64,000 bases of DNA from Escherichia coli DSM 30083 = JCM 1649 = ATCC 11775 (GCF_003697165.2 NZ_CP033092.2:2418001-2482000); one strand, 5' to 3'. Counted from the first letter of the stretch, positions 8,206 to 17,801 are shown. Notes: generated by a model from the letters alone, not told the origin. Numbers and translations are program-made.

Positions 8206-10632
8206 TTATATTTTTTCGATCTCGACCAGATTAGTGTGCTGCGGGTTTCCCTTCGCCAGTGGTGAAGGTCGCAGAGTGGTTAGCGTATTCACACAGCCGC
8301 CGTGGTCGATTTTATCGCCAGACATATTGGCCTCGTGCCAGGCTCCCTGGCCCATAGCACTAACTCCAGGGAGAATGCGTGGTGTCACTTTGGCTGGTAG
8401 CCGAACTTCGCCACGATGGTTAAACACCCGCACCATATCGCCGTTGGCAATCCCACGTTTCTGTGCATCTATAGGGTTGATCCACACTTCCTGACGGCAG
8501 GCTGCCTTCAGGACATCAATGTTGCCGTAGGTCGAGTGCGTACGGGATTTGTAATGGAAACCAAACAGTTGCAGTGGGAAGGCACTACGTTCAGGGGAGT
8601 CCCAGCCTTCAAAGGTTGAGGCATAAACCGGCAGTGGGCTTATCACTTCATCTTTTTCCAGTTCCCAGGTACGGGCAATTTCCGCCAGCTTGCTGGAATA
8701 AATTTCAATCTTACCGGAAGGCGTTTTAAGTGGATTTGCCTCGGGGTCGTCACGAAATGCTTTGTAGGCGACAAAATGACCATTGGGATCTTTACGCTTA
8801 TAGATACCCATTTTTTTTAATTCGTCGTAAGACGGTAACGCCGGATCTTTGGCAAGCATTTTGGCGTACAGATGTTGTAACCATTGTTCCTGCGTGCGAC
8901 CTTCAGTGAACTTTTGATAGACGTCAGGTCCAAGACGTTTCGCGACTTCACTCAGGATCCAGTAAATTGGTTTGCGTTCGAATTTTTCGCTGGTGACAGG
9001 CTGGAGGAAAATGAGATATCCCATGTTACCGGCGTAGTCGTTAGGAATAATATCTTCCTGCTCAACGGTCATCAGGTCTGGCAGCAGAATGTCGGCATAT
9101 TTTGCCGATGAGGTCATAAAGTTTTCGATGACCACAATCATTTCGCATTTCGATTCGTCCTGCAGAATTTCATGCGTTTTGTTGATGTCAGAATGCTGAT
9201 TAACCAGGGTATTTCCCGCGTAGTTCCAGATGAACTTAATGGGCACATCTAGTTTATCTTTGCCCCGGACGCCGTCGCGGATTGCCGTCATTTGCGGGCC
9301 ATGATCGATAGCATCTGTCCAGCTGAAGCAGGAGATTGACGTTTTGACCGGATTATCCAGCACCGGCAAGCGTTCGATGGTAATGGTGTAGGTCGATTCA
9401 CGCGCACCACTATTTCCGCCGCTGATGCCGACATTGCCCGTCAAAATAGGCAACATAGCAATAGCGCGTGCCGTCAGCTCGCCGTTTGCCTGGCGTTGCG
9501 GCCCCCAGCCCTGGCAGATATAAGCGGGTTTTGCTGTGCCAATTTCACGCGCCAGTTTGATGATACGGTCTACCGGGATACCTGTAATTTGCGAAGCCCA
9601 CTGCGGCGTTTTCGCTGTTTTATCATCGCCTTCACCAAGAATATAGGCTTTATAGTGACCATTTTTGGGTGCATCTGCGGGTAAGGTTTTTTCGTCATAG
9701 CCGACGCAGTATTTATCGAGAAAAGGTTGATCAACGAGATTTTCGTTAATCAATACCCAGGCAATACCCGCAACCAGCGCGGCATCGGTGCCAGGGCGAA
9801 TAGGAAGCCATTCATCTTCACGACCAGCAGCCGTATCGGTATATCGCGGATCGATAACAATCATTTTTGCGTTCGATTTCTCGCGTGCTTTTTCAAGAAG
9901 ATAAGTGATGCCACCGCCGCTCATGCGGGTTTCAGCCGGGTTGTTACCAAACATCACGACCAGCTTGCTGTTTTCAATATCCGTGGTGCTGTTGCCATCA
10001 TTACTGCCGTAGGTGTAGGGCATGGCACAGGAAATTTGCGCAGTGCTGTAGGAGCCATACTGATTTAGTGAACCGCCGTAGCAGTTCATCAGGCGTTTGA
10101 CCGCCGAGGCTGATGGAGAAGAGCGGGTCATATTGCCGCCAACAATCCCCGAAGAGTACTGAATATATACAGCCTCATTGCCATATTGTTTGACGGTTTT
10201 TTTCAGGCTACTGGCGATAGTATCCAGGGCTTCATCCCAGCTAATCCGTTCGAATTTGCCTTCGCCGCGTTTGCCCACGCGTTTCATTGGGTAATTCAGG
10301 CGATCGGGATGATTAATACGCCGACGGATGGAGCGACCGCGCAAACAGGCGCGTACCTGATGGTTGCCATACTCGTCGCTGCCGGTGTTGTCAGTTTCCA
10401 CCCAGGTCACTTCATTATCTTTAACATGCAGACGAAGTGCACAGCGGCTACCACAGTTGACGGAACAGGCACCCCAGACCACTTTTTCGTTGGCCTGTTG
10501 TACCGCTGCTTCTGCACTGCGCAGGGTAAACGGCAAAGAAAAACCGCCTGCAGCCAGCGCCAGAGAACCTATCGCGGTAGATTTAACGAGTGTTCTGCGG
10601 CTGATGCCCACCATTTGTTCATTTTTGGACAT
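8206..10632 (-). CDS. ynfE: YnfE, molybdopterin S/N-oxide reductase catalytic subunit (paralogue)
   Basis: First gene of the ynfEFGH-dmsD operon, 808 residues. The Tat leader has SRRTLVK and the Fe-S motif reads CSVNCGSRC. Much of the chain matches YnfF, a tandem duplication of a dmsA-like gene. YnfE and YnfF probably compete for the same YnfG/YnfH partners. A predicted FNR site and -10 box lie upstream (10705-10745), consistent with anaerobic induction as in K-12. Confidence 0.96.
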   Translation of the reverse strand: MSKNEQMVGISRRTLVKSTAIGSLALAAGGFSLPFTLRSAEAAVQQANEKVVWGACSVNCGSRCALRLHVKDNEVTWVETDNTGSDEYGNHQVRACLRGRSIRRRINHPDRLNYPMKRVGKRGEGKFERISWDEALDTIASSLKKTVKQYGNEAVYIQYSSGIVGGNMTRSSPSASAVKRLMNCYGGSLNQYGSYSTAQISCAMPYTYGSNDGNSTTDIENSKLVVMFGNNPAETRMSGGGITYLLEKAREKSNAKMIVIDPRYTDTAAGREDEWLPIRPGTDAALVAGIAWVLINENLVDQPFLDKYCVGYDEKTLPADAPKNGHYKAYILGEGDDKTAKTPQWASQITGIPVDRIIKLAREIGTAKPAYICQGWGPQRQANGELTARAIAMLPILTGNVGISGGNSGARESTYTITIERLPVLDNPVKTSISCFSWTDAIDHGPQMTAIRDGVRGKDKLDVPIKFIWNYAGNTLVNQHSDINKTHEILQDESKCEMIVVIENFMTSSAKYADILLPDLMTVEQEDIIPNDYAGNMGYLIFLQPVTSEKFERKPIYWILSEVAKRLGPDVYQKFTEGRTQEQWLQHLYAKMLAKDPALPSYDELKKMGIYKRKDPNGHFVAYKAFRDDPEANPLKTPSGKIEIYSSKLAEIARTWELEKDEVISPLPVYASTFEGWDSPERSAFPLQLFGFHYKSRTHSTYGNIDVLKAACRQEVWINPIDAQKRGIANGDMVRVFNHRGEVRLPAKVTPRILPGVSAMGQGAWHEANMSGDKIDHGGCVNTLTTLRPSPLAKGNPQHTNLVEIEKI

Positions 10633-10704
10633 AACTCACTCCCTGTTCTTTATCGTTATATAAATGTTTATATATTGAATATTTAGCGCGCTAACAATAG
10701 AGAG

Positions 10705-10745
10705 AGTCTACCCATTTGGGGTTAATAATTATTAATCCATATCAA
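10705..10745 (-). promoter_or_regulatory. Predicted FNR-dependent promoter of ynfE
   Basis: TTAAT-CCAT-ATCAA at 10732-10745 differs by one base from the FNR consensus TTGAT-N4-ATCAA. Read on the minus strand, TAGACT at 10705-10710 sits where a -10 box would be for an FNR site centred near -41.5. FNR activation of ynfE is known in K-12; the exact positions are my inference. Confidence 0.6.
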
Positions 10746-10791
10746 TAGAAGGGTATGAGTAATAAGGTGGGATTATGTTGTATGTTCAAAT

Positions 10792-10814
10792 CGCCGGATG
10801 TGTCGTATCCGGCG
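10792..10814. repeat. REP-like palindrome downstream of ynfD
   Basis: CGCCGGAT, a 7-base loop, ATCCGGCG. This has the GCCGGAT...ATCCGGC core of E. coli REP elements and lies 16 bases past the ynfD stop codon. It may stabilise the ynfD transcript 3' end or act as a terminator. Confidence 0.5.
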
Positions 10815-10830
10815 TTCAGTCGATAATGTG

Positions 10831-11136
10831 TTACTGCGGTTCAGCAGGCGCGTTATCCTGGGTAGACTGCGCGGGAGCAGAGACGTTACCGCTGGTGGTA
10901 CGGGTGTAGAGAATTTTATGCGTATCATTAGCGCAATGCCCGACGACCTGGGAATCAGGCTGATCAACCTGGTCATTGGGTACAATACTTAACGTGAAGC
11001 TGCTTTCGGGTACGCCATTATTGATAATGCGCTGTGATATATCGCTCTGTATGCGCTCACAGGATCCCGGCGCGGCGAGTACCGCGGGTGAGGCGAGGGC
11101 GAGCAGAAGCGCGGCACAGCAGGTTGAGAGTTTCAT
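10831..11136 (-). CDS. ynfD: YnfD, small exported protein of unknown function (DUF1161)
   Basis: About 101 residues with a clear signal peptide (hydrophobic stretch ending in AVLAAPGSC) and two further cysteines in the mature part. The start at the second of two adjacent ATGs (11136) is better spaced from AGGAG than the first (11139). The function is unknown. It is transcribed away from ynfC, with the ynfC frame starting about 110 bases upstream on the other strand. Confidence 0.88.
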   Translation of the reverse strand: MKLSTCCAALLLALASPAVLAAPGSCERIQSDISQRIINNGVPESSFTLSIVPNDQVDQPDSQVVGHCANDTHKILYTRTTSGNVSAPAQSTQDNAPAEPQ

Positions 11137-11243
11137 CATAAGCTCCTTACGCGAAGATAACTTCTTTAAGCATAGCATTTAACGTGTAAAGTACTGTATT
11201 TGCTACTATGATTGAGAATTATCTCTACTCTCAGGTGACTGTT

Positions 11244-11954
11244 GTGAAATACAAATTACTGCCATGCTTACTCGCGATATTACTCACAGGATGTGACCGC
11301 ACAGAGGTAACACTTTCATTTACCCCGGAGATGGCCAGTTTCTCTAATGAATTCGATTTTGATCCGCTGCGTGGTCCCGTAAAAGATTTCACTCAGACAT
11401 TAATGGATGAGCAAGGTGAAGTGACGAAACGTGTTTCGGGGACTTTGTCGGAAGAAGGCTGTTTTGATTCTCTCGAATTACTGGATCTGGAAAATAATAC
11501 CTTGGTTGCCCTGGTACTGGACGCCAATTATTACCGTGATGCTGAGACGCTGGAGAAAAGAGTTCGTTTGCAGGGAAAATGCCAGCTAGCAGAATTACCT
11601 TCTGCCGGGGTGAGTTGGGAAACCGATGATAATGGTTTCGTGATTAAAGCCAGCAGCAAACAGATGCAGATGGAATATCGCTATGATGATCAGGGGTATC
11701 CGCTGGGTAAAACCACGAAAAGTAACGATAAAACATTATCTGTCAGCGCCACGCCATCAACGGACCCGATCAAAAAATTAGATTACACAGCGGTTACTTT
11801 ACTGAATAATCAACGGGTTGGAAATGTAAAACAGAGCTGTGAATATGACAATCACGCCAATCCGGTGGACTGTCAGCTAATCATTGTTGATGAAGGAGTA
11901 AAACCCGCCGTCGAACGGGTTTACACCATCAAAAATACGATCGATTATTATTAA
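11244..11954 (+). CDS. ynfC: YnfC, predicted lipoprotein
   Basis: Product of 236 residues with a lipobox: the short leader ends LLTGC, so the cysteine at about residue 17 should be lipidated. GTG 11244 is chosen because AGGTGA lies at 11233-11238 and because the length then matches K-12. No catalytic motif is recognised (UPF0257 family). It converges with speG, with only two bases between the stop codons. Confidence 0.9.
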   Translation: MKYKLLPCLLAILLTGCDRTEVTLSFTPEMASFSNEFDFDPLRGPVKDFTQTLMDEQGEVTKRVSGTLSEEGCFDSLELLDLENNTLVALVLDANYYRDAETLEKRVRLQGKCQLAELPSAGVSWETDDNGFVIKASSKQMQMEYRYDDQGYPLGKTTKSNDKTLSVSATPSTDPIKKLDYTAVTLLNNQRVGNVKQSCEYDNHANPVDCQLIIVDEGVKPAVERVYTIKNTIDYY

Positions 11955-11956
11955 TA

Positions 11957-12517
11957 CTATTGTGCGGTCGGCTTCAGGAGAGTCTGACCCGGTGTTTTGT
12001 GCTCAGCCAGATACTGATGCTGGAATATACACATGCGAATGGCATTACGATATTGACCATTAATAAAGAACTCATGCATCAATTCACCTTCAACCGTAAA
12101 GCCAAGCTTGCGGTAAATGTGAATCGCTTTTTCATTCTCTTTATCAACGATCAGATACAGCTTATAGAGATTGAGAACGGTGAAGCCATAGTCCATTGCT
12201 AATTTGGCGGCACGGGTTGCCAGACCTTTCCCCTGATACTCCGGGGAGATAATTATCTGAAATTCTGCGCGGCGATGAACATGGTTAATTTCCACCAGCT
12301 CCACCAGACCGGCTTTTTCGCCGTCACATTCCACCACAAAGCGCCGTTCGCTCTGATCGTGAATATGCTTATCATACAGATCAGAGAGTTCAACAAAGGC
12401 TTCGTAGGGTTCCTCAAACCAGTAACGCATCACACTGGCGTTATTGTCGAGTTGATGTACATAGCGTAAATCTTCACGCTCCAGCGGGCGTAGCTTAACA
12501 CTGTGGGCGCTTGGCAT
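11957..12517 (-). CDS. speG: SpeG, spermidine N1-acetyltransferase
   Basis: GNAT-fold acetyltransferase, 186 residues, that acetylates spermidine and spermine with acetyl-CoA and so prevents polyamine toxicity at low temperature and in stationary phase. The acetyl-CoA loop reads QGKGLATRA (near residue 95), and the family-typical IYRKLGF motif follows. The sequence is nearly identical to K-12 SpeG. It is intact, in contrast to Shigella, where speG is commonly lost. Confidence 0.97.
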   Translation of the reverse strand: MPSAHSVKLRPLEREDLRYVHQLDNNASVMRYWFEEPYEAFVELSDLYDKHIHDQSERRFVVECDGEKAGLVELVEINHVHRRAEFQIIISPEYQGKGLATRAAKLAMDYGFTVLNLYKLYLIVDKENEKAIHIYRKLGFTVEGELMHEFFINGQYRNAIRMCIFQHQYLAEHKTPGQTLLKPTAQ

Positions 12518-12551
12518 AACGTGTCCTTACATTCCTTAAATCAATAACAGG

Positions 12552-12893
12552 TTAGGGGATAATAACGCGGCCAGTTCGACGGTCCAGGCAGCGCAAAGTA
12601 TTTGGCTCCCAGTAGGCATTGATGTTGGCGCTTTGCTCACATTTATCGCGGTTATCAAAAGCAGCGTCGGCTTTATCCCACTCTTTTTCAGTGCGTTTAT
12701 TCACTTTCTGGCGCAGATTACGCGTGTCATTCCATTGCTCTTTTTCCATAGCGGCGCGCTGGCGGCTTTGTGCACTGTCGCCAGACTCAATCACCAGTTT
12801 GTTAGTTTCGGCATGAACAGTTGTGCTCAATGCCAGTGCGCAAGGCAGCAGAAAAGCGAGCAGGCCGATTCGTTTGCTGAGAGTGATTTTCAT
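12552..12893 (-). CDS. ynfB: YnfB, small periplasmic protein (UPF0482)
   Basis: 113 residues with a signal peptide ending near VHAETNK. The mature part is charged, rich in Q, R and K, and has two cysteines near the C-terminus. The function is unknown. It lies directly upstream of speG on the same strand (34 bases) and may be co-transcribed with it. Confidence 0.88.
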   Translation of the reverse strand: MKITLSKRIGLLAFLLPCALALSTTVHAETNKLVIESGDSAQSRQRAAMEKEQWNDTRNLRQKVNKRTEKEWDKADAAFDNRDKCEQSANINAYWEPNTLRCLDRRTGRVIIP

Positions 12894-13027
12894 AATTCAT
12901 TCCCTGTATGAATGATTAAAGCTGATTCTACACCATCCACTGCGAACGCAAAACGTTCAAGGAGGGTGTTTATATTGATGATATTATGTCGCCCTATAAC
13001 TATACGTGATGTCAATAAGTGACAAAG

Positions 13028-13354
13028 ATGATTAAAACAACGTTACTATTTTTTGCTACTGCGCTGTGTGAAATTATTGGATGCTTTTTGCCCTGGCTGT
13101 GGTTGAAGCGAAACGCCAGTATCTGGCTGTTGCTTCCGGCGGGGATTTCACTGGCGCTGTTTGTCTGGTTGTTAACGTTGCATCCTGCGGCGAGTGGGCG
13201 TGTTTACGCGGCTTATGGTGGCGTTTATGTCTGCACGGCGTTGATTTGGCTGCGCGTTGTGGATGGCGTGAAACTGACTCTTTATGACTGGACGGGGGCG
13301 TTAATTGCGCTTTGCGGCATGTTGATCATTGTTGCGGGCTGGGGGCGCACGTAG
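13028..13354 (+). CDS. ynfA: YnfA, four-helix inner-membrane protein (UPF0060)
   Basis: 108 residues, almost entirely hydrophobic, with four transmembrane helices. The topology and size are like small multidrug resistance transporters, and the family has been linked to drug efflux in Shigella. ATG 13028 gives the K-12 length; an in-frame GTG nine bases upstream is the alternative start. Confidence 0.9.
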   Translation: MIKTTLLFFATALCEIIGCFLPWLWLKRNASIWLLLPAGISLALFVWLLTLHPAASGRVYAAYGGVYVCTALIWLRVVDGVKLTLYDWTGALIALCGMLIIVAGWGRT

Positions 13355-13559
13355 GAACATAAATCCATTTTATCAATAAGATACGAGGAAGTGTCAGCTG
13401 ACAAAAGGTATTCTGTTTCATCTTTTGTCAACCATTCACGGCGCAAATATACGCCTTTTTTTGTGATCACTCCGGCTTTTTTTGATCTTCATACTTGTAT
13501 GGTAGTAGCTCAGTTGCGTAGATTTCATGCATCACGACAAGCGATGCAAGGAATCGAAC

Positions 13560-14774
13560 ATGAAGATCGTAAAGGCTGAAGTTTTTGTTACCTGTCCGGG
13601 GCGTAATTTCGTCACATTAAAAATCACCACTGAGGACGGTATTACGGGCCTTGGGGATGCCACCCTAAATGGACGTGAGCTTTCCGTGGCCTCTTATTTG
13701 CAGGATCACCTTTGTCCGCAGCTTATTGGTCGCGATGCACACCGTATCGAAGATATCTGGCAGTTTTTCTATAAAGGTGCTTACTGGCGTCGCGGTCCGG
13801 TTACGATGTCGGCCATTTCAGCGGTTGATATGGCGCTGTGGGATATTAAAGCCAAAGCTGCCAACATGCCGCTTTACCAGTTACTCGGCGGCGCGTCTCG
13901 TGAAGGGGTGATGGTTTATTGCCATACCACCGGTCACAGTATTGATGAAGCTCTGGATGATTATGCCCGTCATCAGGAGCTGGGATTCAAAGCCATCCGC
14001 GTGCAGTGCGGAATCCCTGGTATGAAAACCACCTACGGCATGTCGAAAGGTAAAGGTCTGGCTTATGAACCCGCAACCAAAGGACAGTGGCCGGAAGAGC
14101 AGCTGTGGTCGACGGAGAAATACCTCGATTTCATGCCGAAATTGTTTGACGCGGTACGTAACAAGTTTGGTTTTGATGAACATCTGCTGCATGACATGCA
14201 CCATCGCTTAACGCCTATTGAAGCGGCGCGCTTTGGTAAGAGCATTGAAGATTATCGCATGTTCTGGATGGAAGACCCGACGCCTGCGGAAAACCAGGAA
14301 TGCTTCCGTCTCATTCGCCAACATACCGTCACACCCATCGCGGTGGGTGAAGTCTTCAACAGCATCTGGGACTGCAAACAACTGATTGAAGAGCAACTCA
14401 TCGATTATATCCGCACCACGCTGACCCATGCAGGCGGAATTACCGGTATGCGTCGGATTGCCGATTTTGCTTCGCTGTATCAGGTACGTACTGGCTCACA
14501 CGGTCCTTCCGATTTGTCACCAGTCTGCATGGCTGCGGCGCTGCACTTTGATCTGTGGGTCCCCAATTTCGGTGTCCAGGAATACATGGGTTATTCCGAA
14601 CAAATGCTCGAAGTCTTCCCGCACAACTGGACTTTCGATAACGGCTATATGCATCCGGGAGAAAAACCGGGCCTTGGCATCGAATTCGATGAAAAGCTGG
14701 CGGCGAAATATCCCTATGAACCTGCTTATCTGCCAGTCGCACGTCTGGAAGATGGCACGCTGTGGAACTGGTAA
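13560..14774 (+). CDS. rspA: RspA, mannonate-dehydratase-like enolase-superfamily enzyme
   Basis: 404 residues. Enolase-superfamily protein of the ManD group, which dehydrates D-mannonate to 2-keto-3-deoxygluconate, often with low efficiency. Metal ligands are seen in series: D of LLHDMHH, E of WMEDPTP, and E of AVGEVFN. ATG 13560 follows AAGGAATCG; an 11-codon upstream extension has no such site. It forms an operon with rspB, 11 bases downstream. In K-12 its expression is repressed by RspR (YdfH), whose gene is at 18.2 kb. Confidence 0.95.
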   Translation: MKIVKAEVFVTCPGRNFVTLKITTEDGITGLGDATLNGRELSVASYLQDHLCPQLIGRDAHRIEDIWQFFYKGAYWRRGPVTMSAISAVDMALWDIKAKAANMPLYQLLGGASREGVMVYCHTTGHSIDEALDDYARHQELGFKAIRVQCGIPGMKTTYGMSKGKGLAYEPATKGQWPEEQLWSTEKYLDFMPKLFDAVRNKFGFDEHLLHDMHHRLTPIEAARFGKSIEDYRMFWMEDPTPAENQECFRLIRQHTVTPIAVGEVFNSIWDCKQLIEEQLIDYIRTTLTHAGGITGMRRIADFASLYQVRTGSHGPSDLSPVCMAAALHFDLWVPNFGVQEYMGYSEQMLEVFPHNWTFDNGYMHPGEKPGLGIEFDEKLAAKYPYEPAYLPVARLEDGTLWNW

Positions 14775-14785
14775 GGAGTAAGGTA

Positions 14786-15805
14786 ATGAAAAGCATTTTA
14801 ATTGAAAAACCGAATCAACTGTCGATTATCGAACGTGAAATACCCACCCCGTCAGCGGGTGAAGTACGAGTAAAAGTGAAACTTGCCGGAATTTGTGGTT
14901 CAGATAGCCATATTTACCGTGGGCATAATCCTTTTGCGAAATATCCGCGCGTCATTGGTCATGAATTCTTTGGCGTCATTGATGCAGTGGGTGACGGCGT
15001 GGAAAGCGCCAGAGTCGGTGAACGCGTTGCTGTCGATCCGGTGGTCAGCTGTGGGCATTGCTATCCGTGCTCTATAGGTAAGCCGAACGTTTGTACGACA
15101 CTTGCTGTATTAGGTGTGCACGCTGACGGTGGTTTCAGTGAATATGCCGTGGTTCCGGCAAAAAATGCGTGGAAAATTCCTGAAGCTGTGGCCGATCAAT
15201 ATGCGGTGATGATCGAACCTTTTACCATTGCGGCTAACGTTACCGGTCATGGTCAACCGACTGAAAATGATACCGTTCTGGTTTACGGTGCCGGCCCAAT
15301 CGGCCTGACGATCGTTCAGGTATTAAAAGGCGTCTATAACGTTAAAAATGTGATTGTTGCCGATCGCATTGATGAACGACTGGAAAAAGCGAAAGAGAGC
15401 GGGGCAGACTGGGCGATTAATAACAGCCAGACACCGCTTGGCGAGAGTTTCGCTGAAAAAGGCATCAAGCCGACTTTAATTATCGATGCCGCTTGTCATC
15501 CTTCAATCTTGAAAGAGGCCGTAACGCTGGCTTCTCCAGCGGCACGTATTGTATTGATGGGCTTCTCCAGTGAACCGTCTGAAGTGATTCAGCAAGGAAT
15601 TACCGGAAAAGAACTCTCTATTTTCTCTTCACGCTTAAATGCAAATAAATTCCCGGTCGTTATCGACTGGTTAAGTAAAGGGTTAATTAAACCAGAAAAA
15701 CTAATTACCCATACATTTGATTTCCAGCATGTTGCGGATGCCATTAGTTTATTTGAACAGGATCAAAAACATTGCTGCAAAGTCTTACTCACTTTTTCTG
15801 AATAA
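14786..15805 (+). CDS. rspB: RspB, zinc-dependent sugar-acid dehydrogenase
   Basis: 339-residue medium-chain dehydrogenase. The catalytic zinc region is ICGSDSH with GHE, and the structural zinc loop is CGHCYPCSIGKPNVC. The Rossmann motif GAGPIG follows at about residue 170. AAGGAGTAAGG just before ATG 14786 sets the start. Related RspB enzymes oxidise L-gulonate to fructuronate; with RspA and YdfI this suggests an L-gulonate to 2-keto-3-deoxygluconate route, which is inference here. Confidence 0.94.
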   Translation: MKSILIEKPNQLSIIEREIPTPSAGEVRVKVKLAGICGSDSHIYRGHNPFAKYPRVIGHEFFGVIDAVGDGVESARVGERVAVDPVVSCGHCYPCSIGKPNVCTTLAVLGVHADGGFSEYAVVPAKNAWKIPEAVADQYAVMIEPFTIAANVTGHGQPTENDTVLVYGAGPIGLTIVQVLKGVYNVKNVIVADRIDERLEKAKESGADWAINNSQTPLGESFAEKGIKPTLIIDAACHPSILKEAVTLASPAARIVLMGFSSEPSEVIQQGITGKELSIFSSRLNANKFPVVIDWLSKGLIKPEKLITHTFDFQHVADAISLFEQDQKHCCKVLLTFSE

Positions 15806-15862
15806 TACCAATAACGGCGAGTAAGTAGCACGCATCTTACCTCTTTTTTAGAGATAACCATT

Positions 15863-16217
15863 ATGACAATAGAAAAACACGAAAGAAGTACTAAGGATTT
15901 GGTGAAAGCAGCAGTATCGGGATGGTTGGGCACTGCGCTTGAATTTATGGACTAACCGCTTTACCCGAATGGCTATTTCTAAAGAAATTGGTGGTCTTAT
16001 CGCTTCCGGTTTTGGTCCTATCCTGGCGGGGATTTTCTGCACCATGACGGAATCCTGGTATCCGATCGCCATTATGATCATGGCATATTCTGTGATTGGT
16101 TTAATCTCTGCGCTGAAAATGCCAGAAGTGAAAGACCGTGATTTAAGTGCGCTGGAAGACGCCGCAGAAGATCAACCACATGTTGTAAGAGCTGCGCAAC
16201 CGTCCAGAAGTCTGTAA
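15863..16217 (+). pseudogene. ydfJ: ydfJ, major-facilitator sugar-acid transporter, central part deleted
   Basis: Only the ends of this MHS-type transporter remain. ATG 15863 opens 30 codons ending LGTALEFMD and then TAA at 15953. The C-terminal part resumes in a different frame at NRFTRMAISK and continues to 16217. The full protein is about 450 residues, so roughly 1.1 kb is missing and the frame is broken at the junction near 15952. In K-12 the same gene is split by the Qin prophage after the same FMD segment. No prophage is present here. Confidence 0.88.
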
Positions 16218-16305
16218 ATCCTCAATCTCTTCTCTTACCGGAGAGGGGATTTTTATTCATATAACAAAACATGTAGCTTGCTATATTTAATTTTAAGGAA
16301 TTGTT

Positions 16306-17766
16306 ATGGGAAATCATTTGTTATCAGCAAAAGCGACGCTCCCTGTTTATGATCGTAATAACCTGGCCCCAAGAATTGTTCATTTAGGCTTTGGTGCATT
16401 TCACCGTGCGCATCAGGGCGTGTATGCCGATATTCTTGCTACGGAACATTTCAGTGACTGGGGATATTATGAGGTCAACTTAATCGGCGGCGAACAGCAA
16501 ATTGCCGATTTACAACAGCAAGATAATCTTTATACCGTTGCGGAAATGTCGGCTGATGCGTGGACGGCTCGCGTCGTTGGCGTCGTTAAAAAAGCCTTGC
16601 ACGTACAAATAGATGGCTTAGAAACCGTGTTGGCTGCGATGTGTGAACCGCAAATCGCGATTGTCTCTCTGACAATCACCGAAAAAGGGTATTTCCACTC
16701 TCCGGCGACCGGACAGTTAATGCTTGATCACCCGATGGTCGTTGCCGACGTGCAAAATCCCCACCAGCCGAAAACTGCAACAGGGGTGATTGTTGAGGCG
16801 CTGGCTCGCCGTAAAGCGGCAGGACTTCCCGCATTTACCGTCATGTCATGTGACAACATGCCAGAAAACGGTCATGTTATGCGTGACGTTGTCACTTCCT
16901 ATGCGCAAGCCATTGATGTAAAACTGGCACAATGGATCGAAGATAACGTGACTTTCCCATCAACAATGGTGGACCGTATTGTGCCCGCAGTGACAGAGGA
17001 TACGCTGGCGAAAATCGAACAACTTACCGGTGTGCGCGATGCGGCAGGCGTTGCCTGTGAACCTTTCCGCCAGTGGGTAATAGAAGATAACTTTGTTGCC
17101 GGACGTCCGGAATGGGAAAAAGCGGGAGCTGAACTGGTTAGCGATGTGCTGCCTTATGAAGAAATGAAACTGCGTATGCTTAACGGCAGTCATTCATTCC
17201 TGGCGTATCTGGGCTATCTTGCCGGATATCAGCACATTAATGACTGCATGGAGGATGAACATTATCGTCATGCGGCGTATACCTTAATGTTGCAGGAACA
17301 AGCGCCGACGCTGAAAGTGCAGGGCGTTGATTTGCAAGATTACGCTAACCGATTAATTGAACGCTATAGCAACCCGGCGTTACGTCATCGAACCTGGCAG
17401 ATTGCGATGGATGGCAGCCAGAAATTGCCACAGCGGATGTTGGATTCTGTTCGCTGGCATCTGGCGCATGACAGCAAGTTCGATCTGCTGGCGCTGGGCG
17501 TCGCGGGTTGGATGCGTTATGTCGGTGGTGTTGATGAACAGGGAAATCCGATAGAAATCAGTGATCCACTGTTACCTGTTATTCAGAAGGCAGTACAAAG
17601 TAGTGCTGAAGGGACAGCGCGCGTCCAGTCACTGCTGGCAATTAAGGCGATCTTTGGTGATGATTTACCAGGCAATAGTTTGTTTACGACAAAAGTAACG
17701 GAAGCGTACTTGTCTTTATTAGCGCATGGCGCGAAAGCGACCGTGGCGAAATATTCCGTGAAGTAA
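16306..17766 (+). CDS. ydfI: YdfI, mannitol-dehydrogenase-family hexuronate reductase
   Basis: 486 residues, related to UxuB (fructuronate reductase) and to UxaB at 41.3 kb. The N-terminal Rossmann segment reads HLGFGAFHRAHQ, and the family lysine lies in the conserved KLRMLNGSHS region (about residue 290). It probably interconverts D-fructuronate and D-mannonate with NAD(H), feeding RspA. It follows the broken ydfJ after 88 bases with its own AAGGAATTG ribosome site. Confidence 0.93.
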   Translation: MGNHLLSAKATLPVYDRNNLAPRIVHLGFGAFHRAHQGVYADILATEHFSDWGYYEVNLIGGEQQIADLQQQDNLYTVAEMSADAWTARVVGVVKKALHVQIDGLETVLAAMCEPQIAIVSLTITEKGYFHSPATGQLMLDHPMVVADVQNPHQPKTATGVIVEALARRKAAGLPAFTVMSCDNMPENGHVMRDVVTSYAQAIDVKLAQWIEDNVTFPSTMVDRIVPAVTEDTLAKIEQLTGVRDAAGVACEPFRQWVIEDNFVAGRPEWEKAGAELVSDVLPYEEMKLRMLNGSHSFLAYLGYLAGYQHINDCMEDEHYRHAAYTLMLQEQAPTLKVQGVDLQDYANRLIERYSNPALRHRTWQIAMDGSQKLPQRMLDSVRWHLAHDSKFDLLALGVAGWMRYVGGVDEQGNPIEISDPLLPVIQKAVQSSAEGTARVQSLLAIKAIFGDDLPGNSLFTTKVTEAYLSLLAHGAKATVAKYSVK

Positions 17767-17773
17767 AAAAAGC

Positions 17774-17794
17774 AATGCCGCCATCGGCGGCATT
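17774..17794 (-). terminator. Intrinsic terminator of ydfZ
   Basis: AATGCCGCC, loop ATC, GGCGGCATT. Read on the minus strand it is followed by GCTTTTTTT, a typical rho-independent terminator for ydfZ. It may also serve ydfI from the other side. Confidence 0.8.
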
Positions 17795-17801
17795 CACACG
17801 C

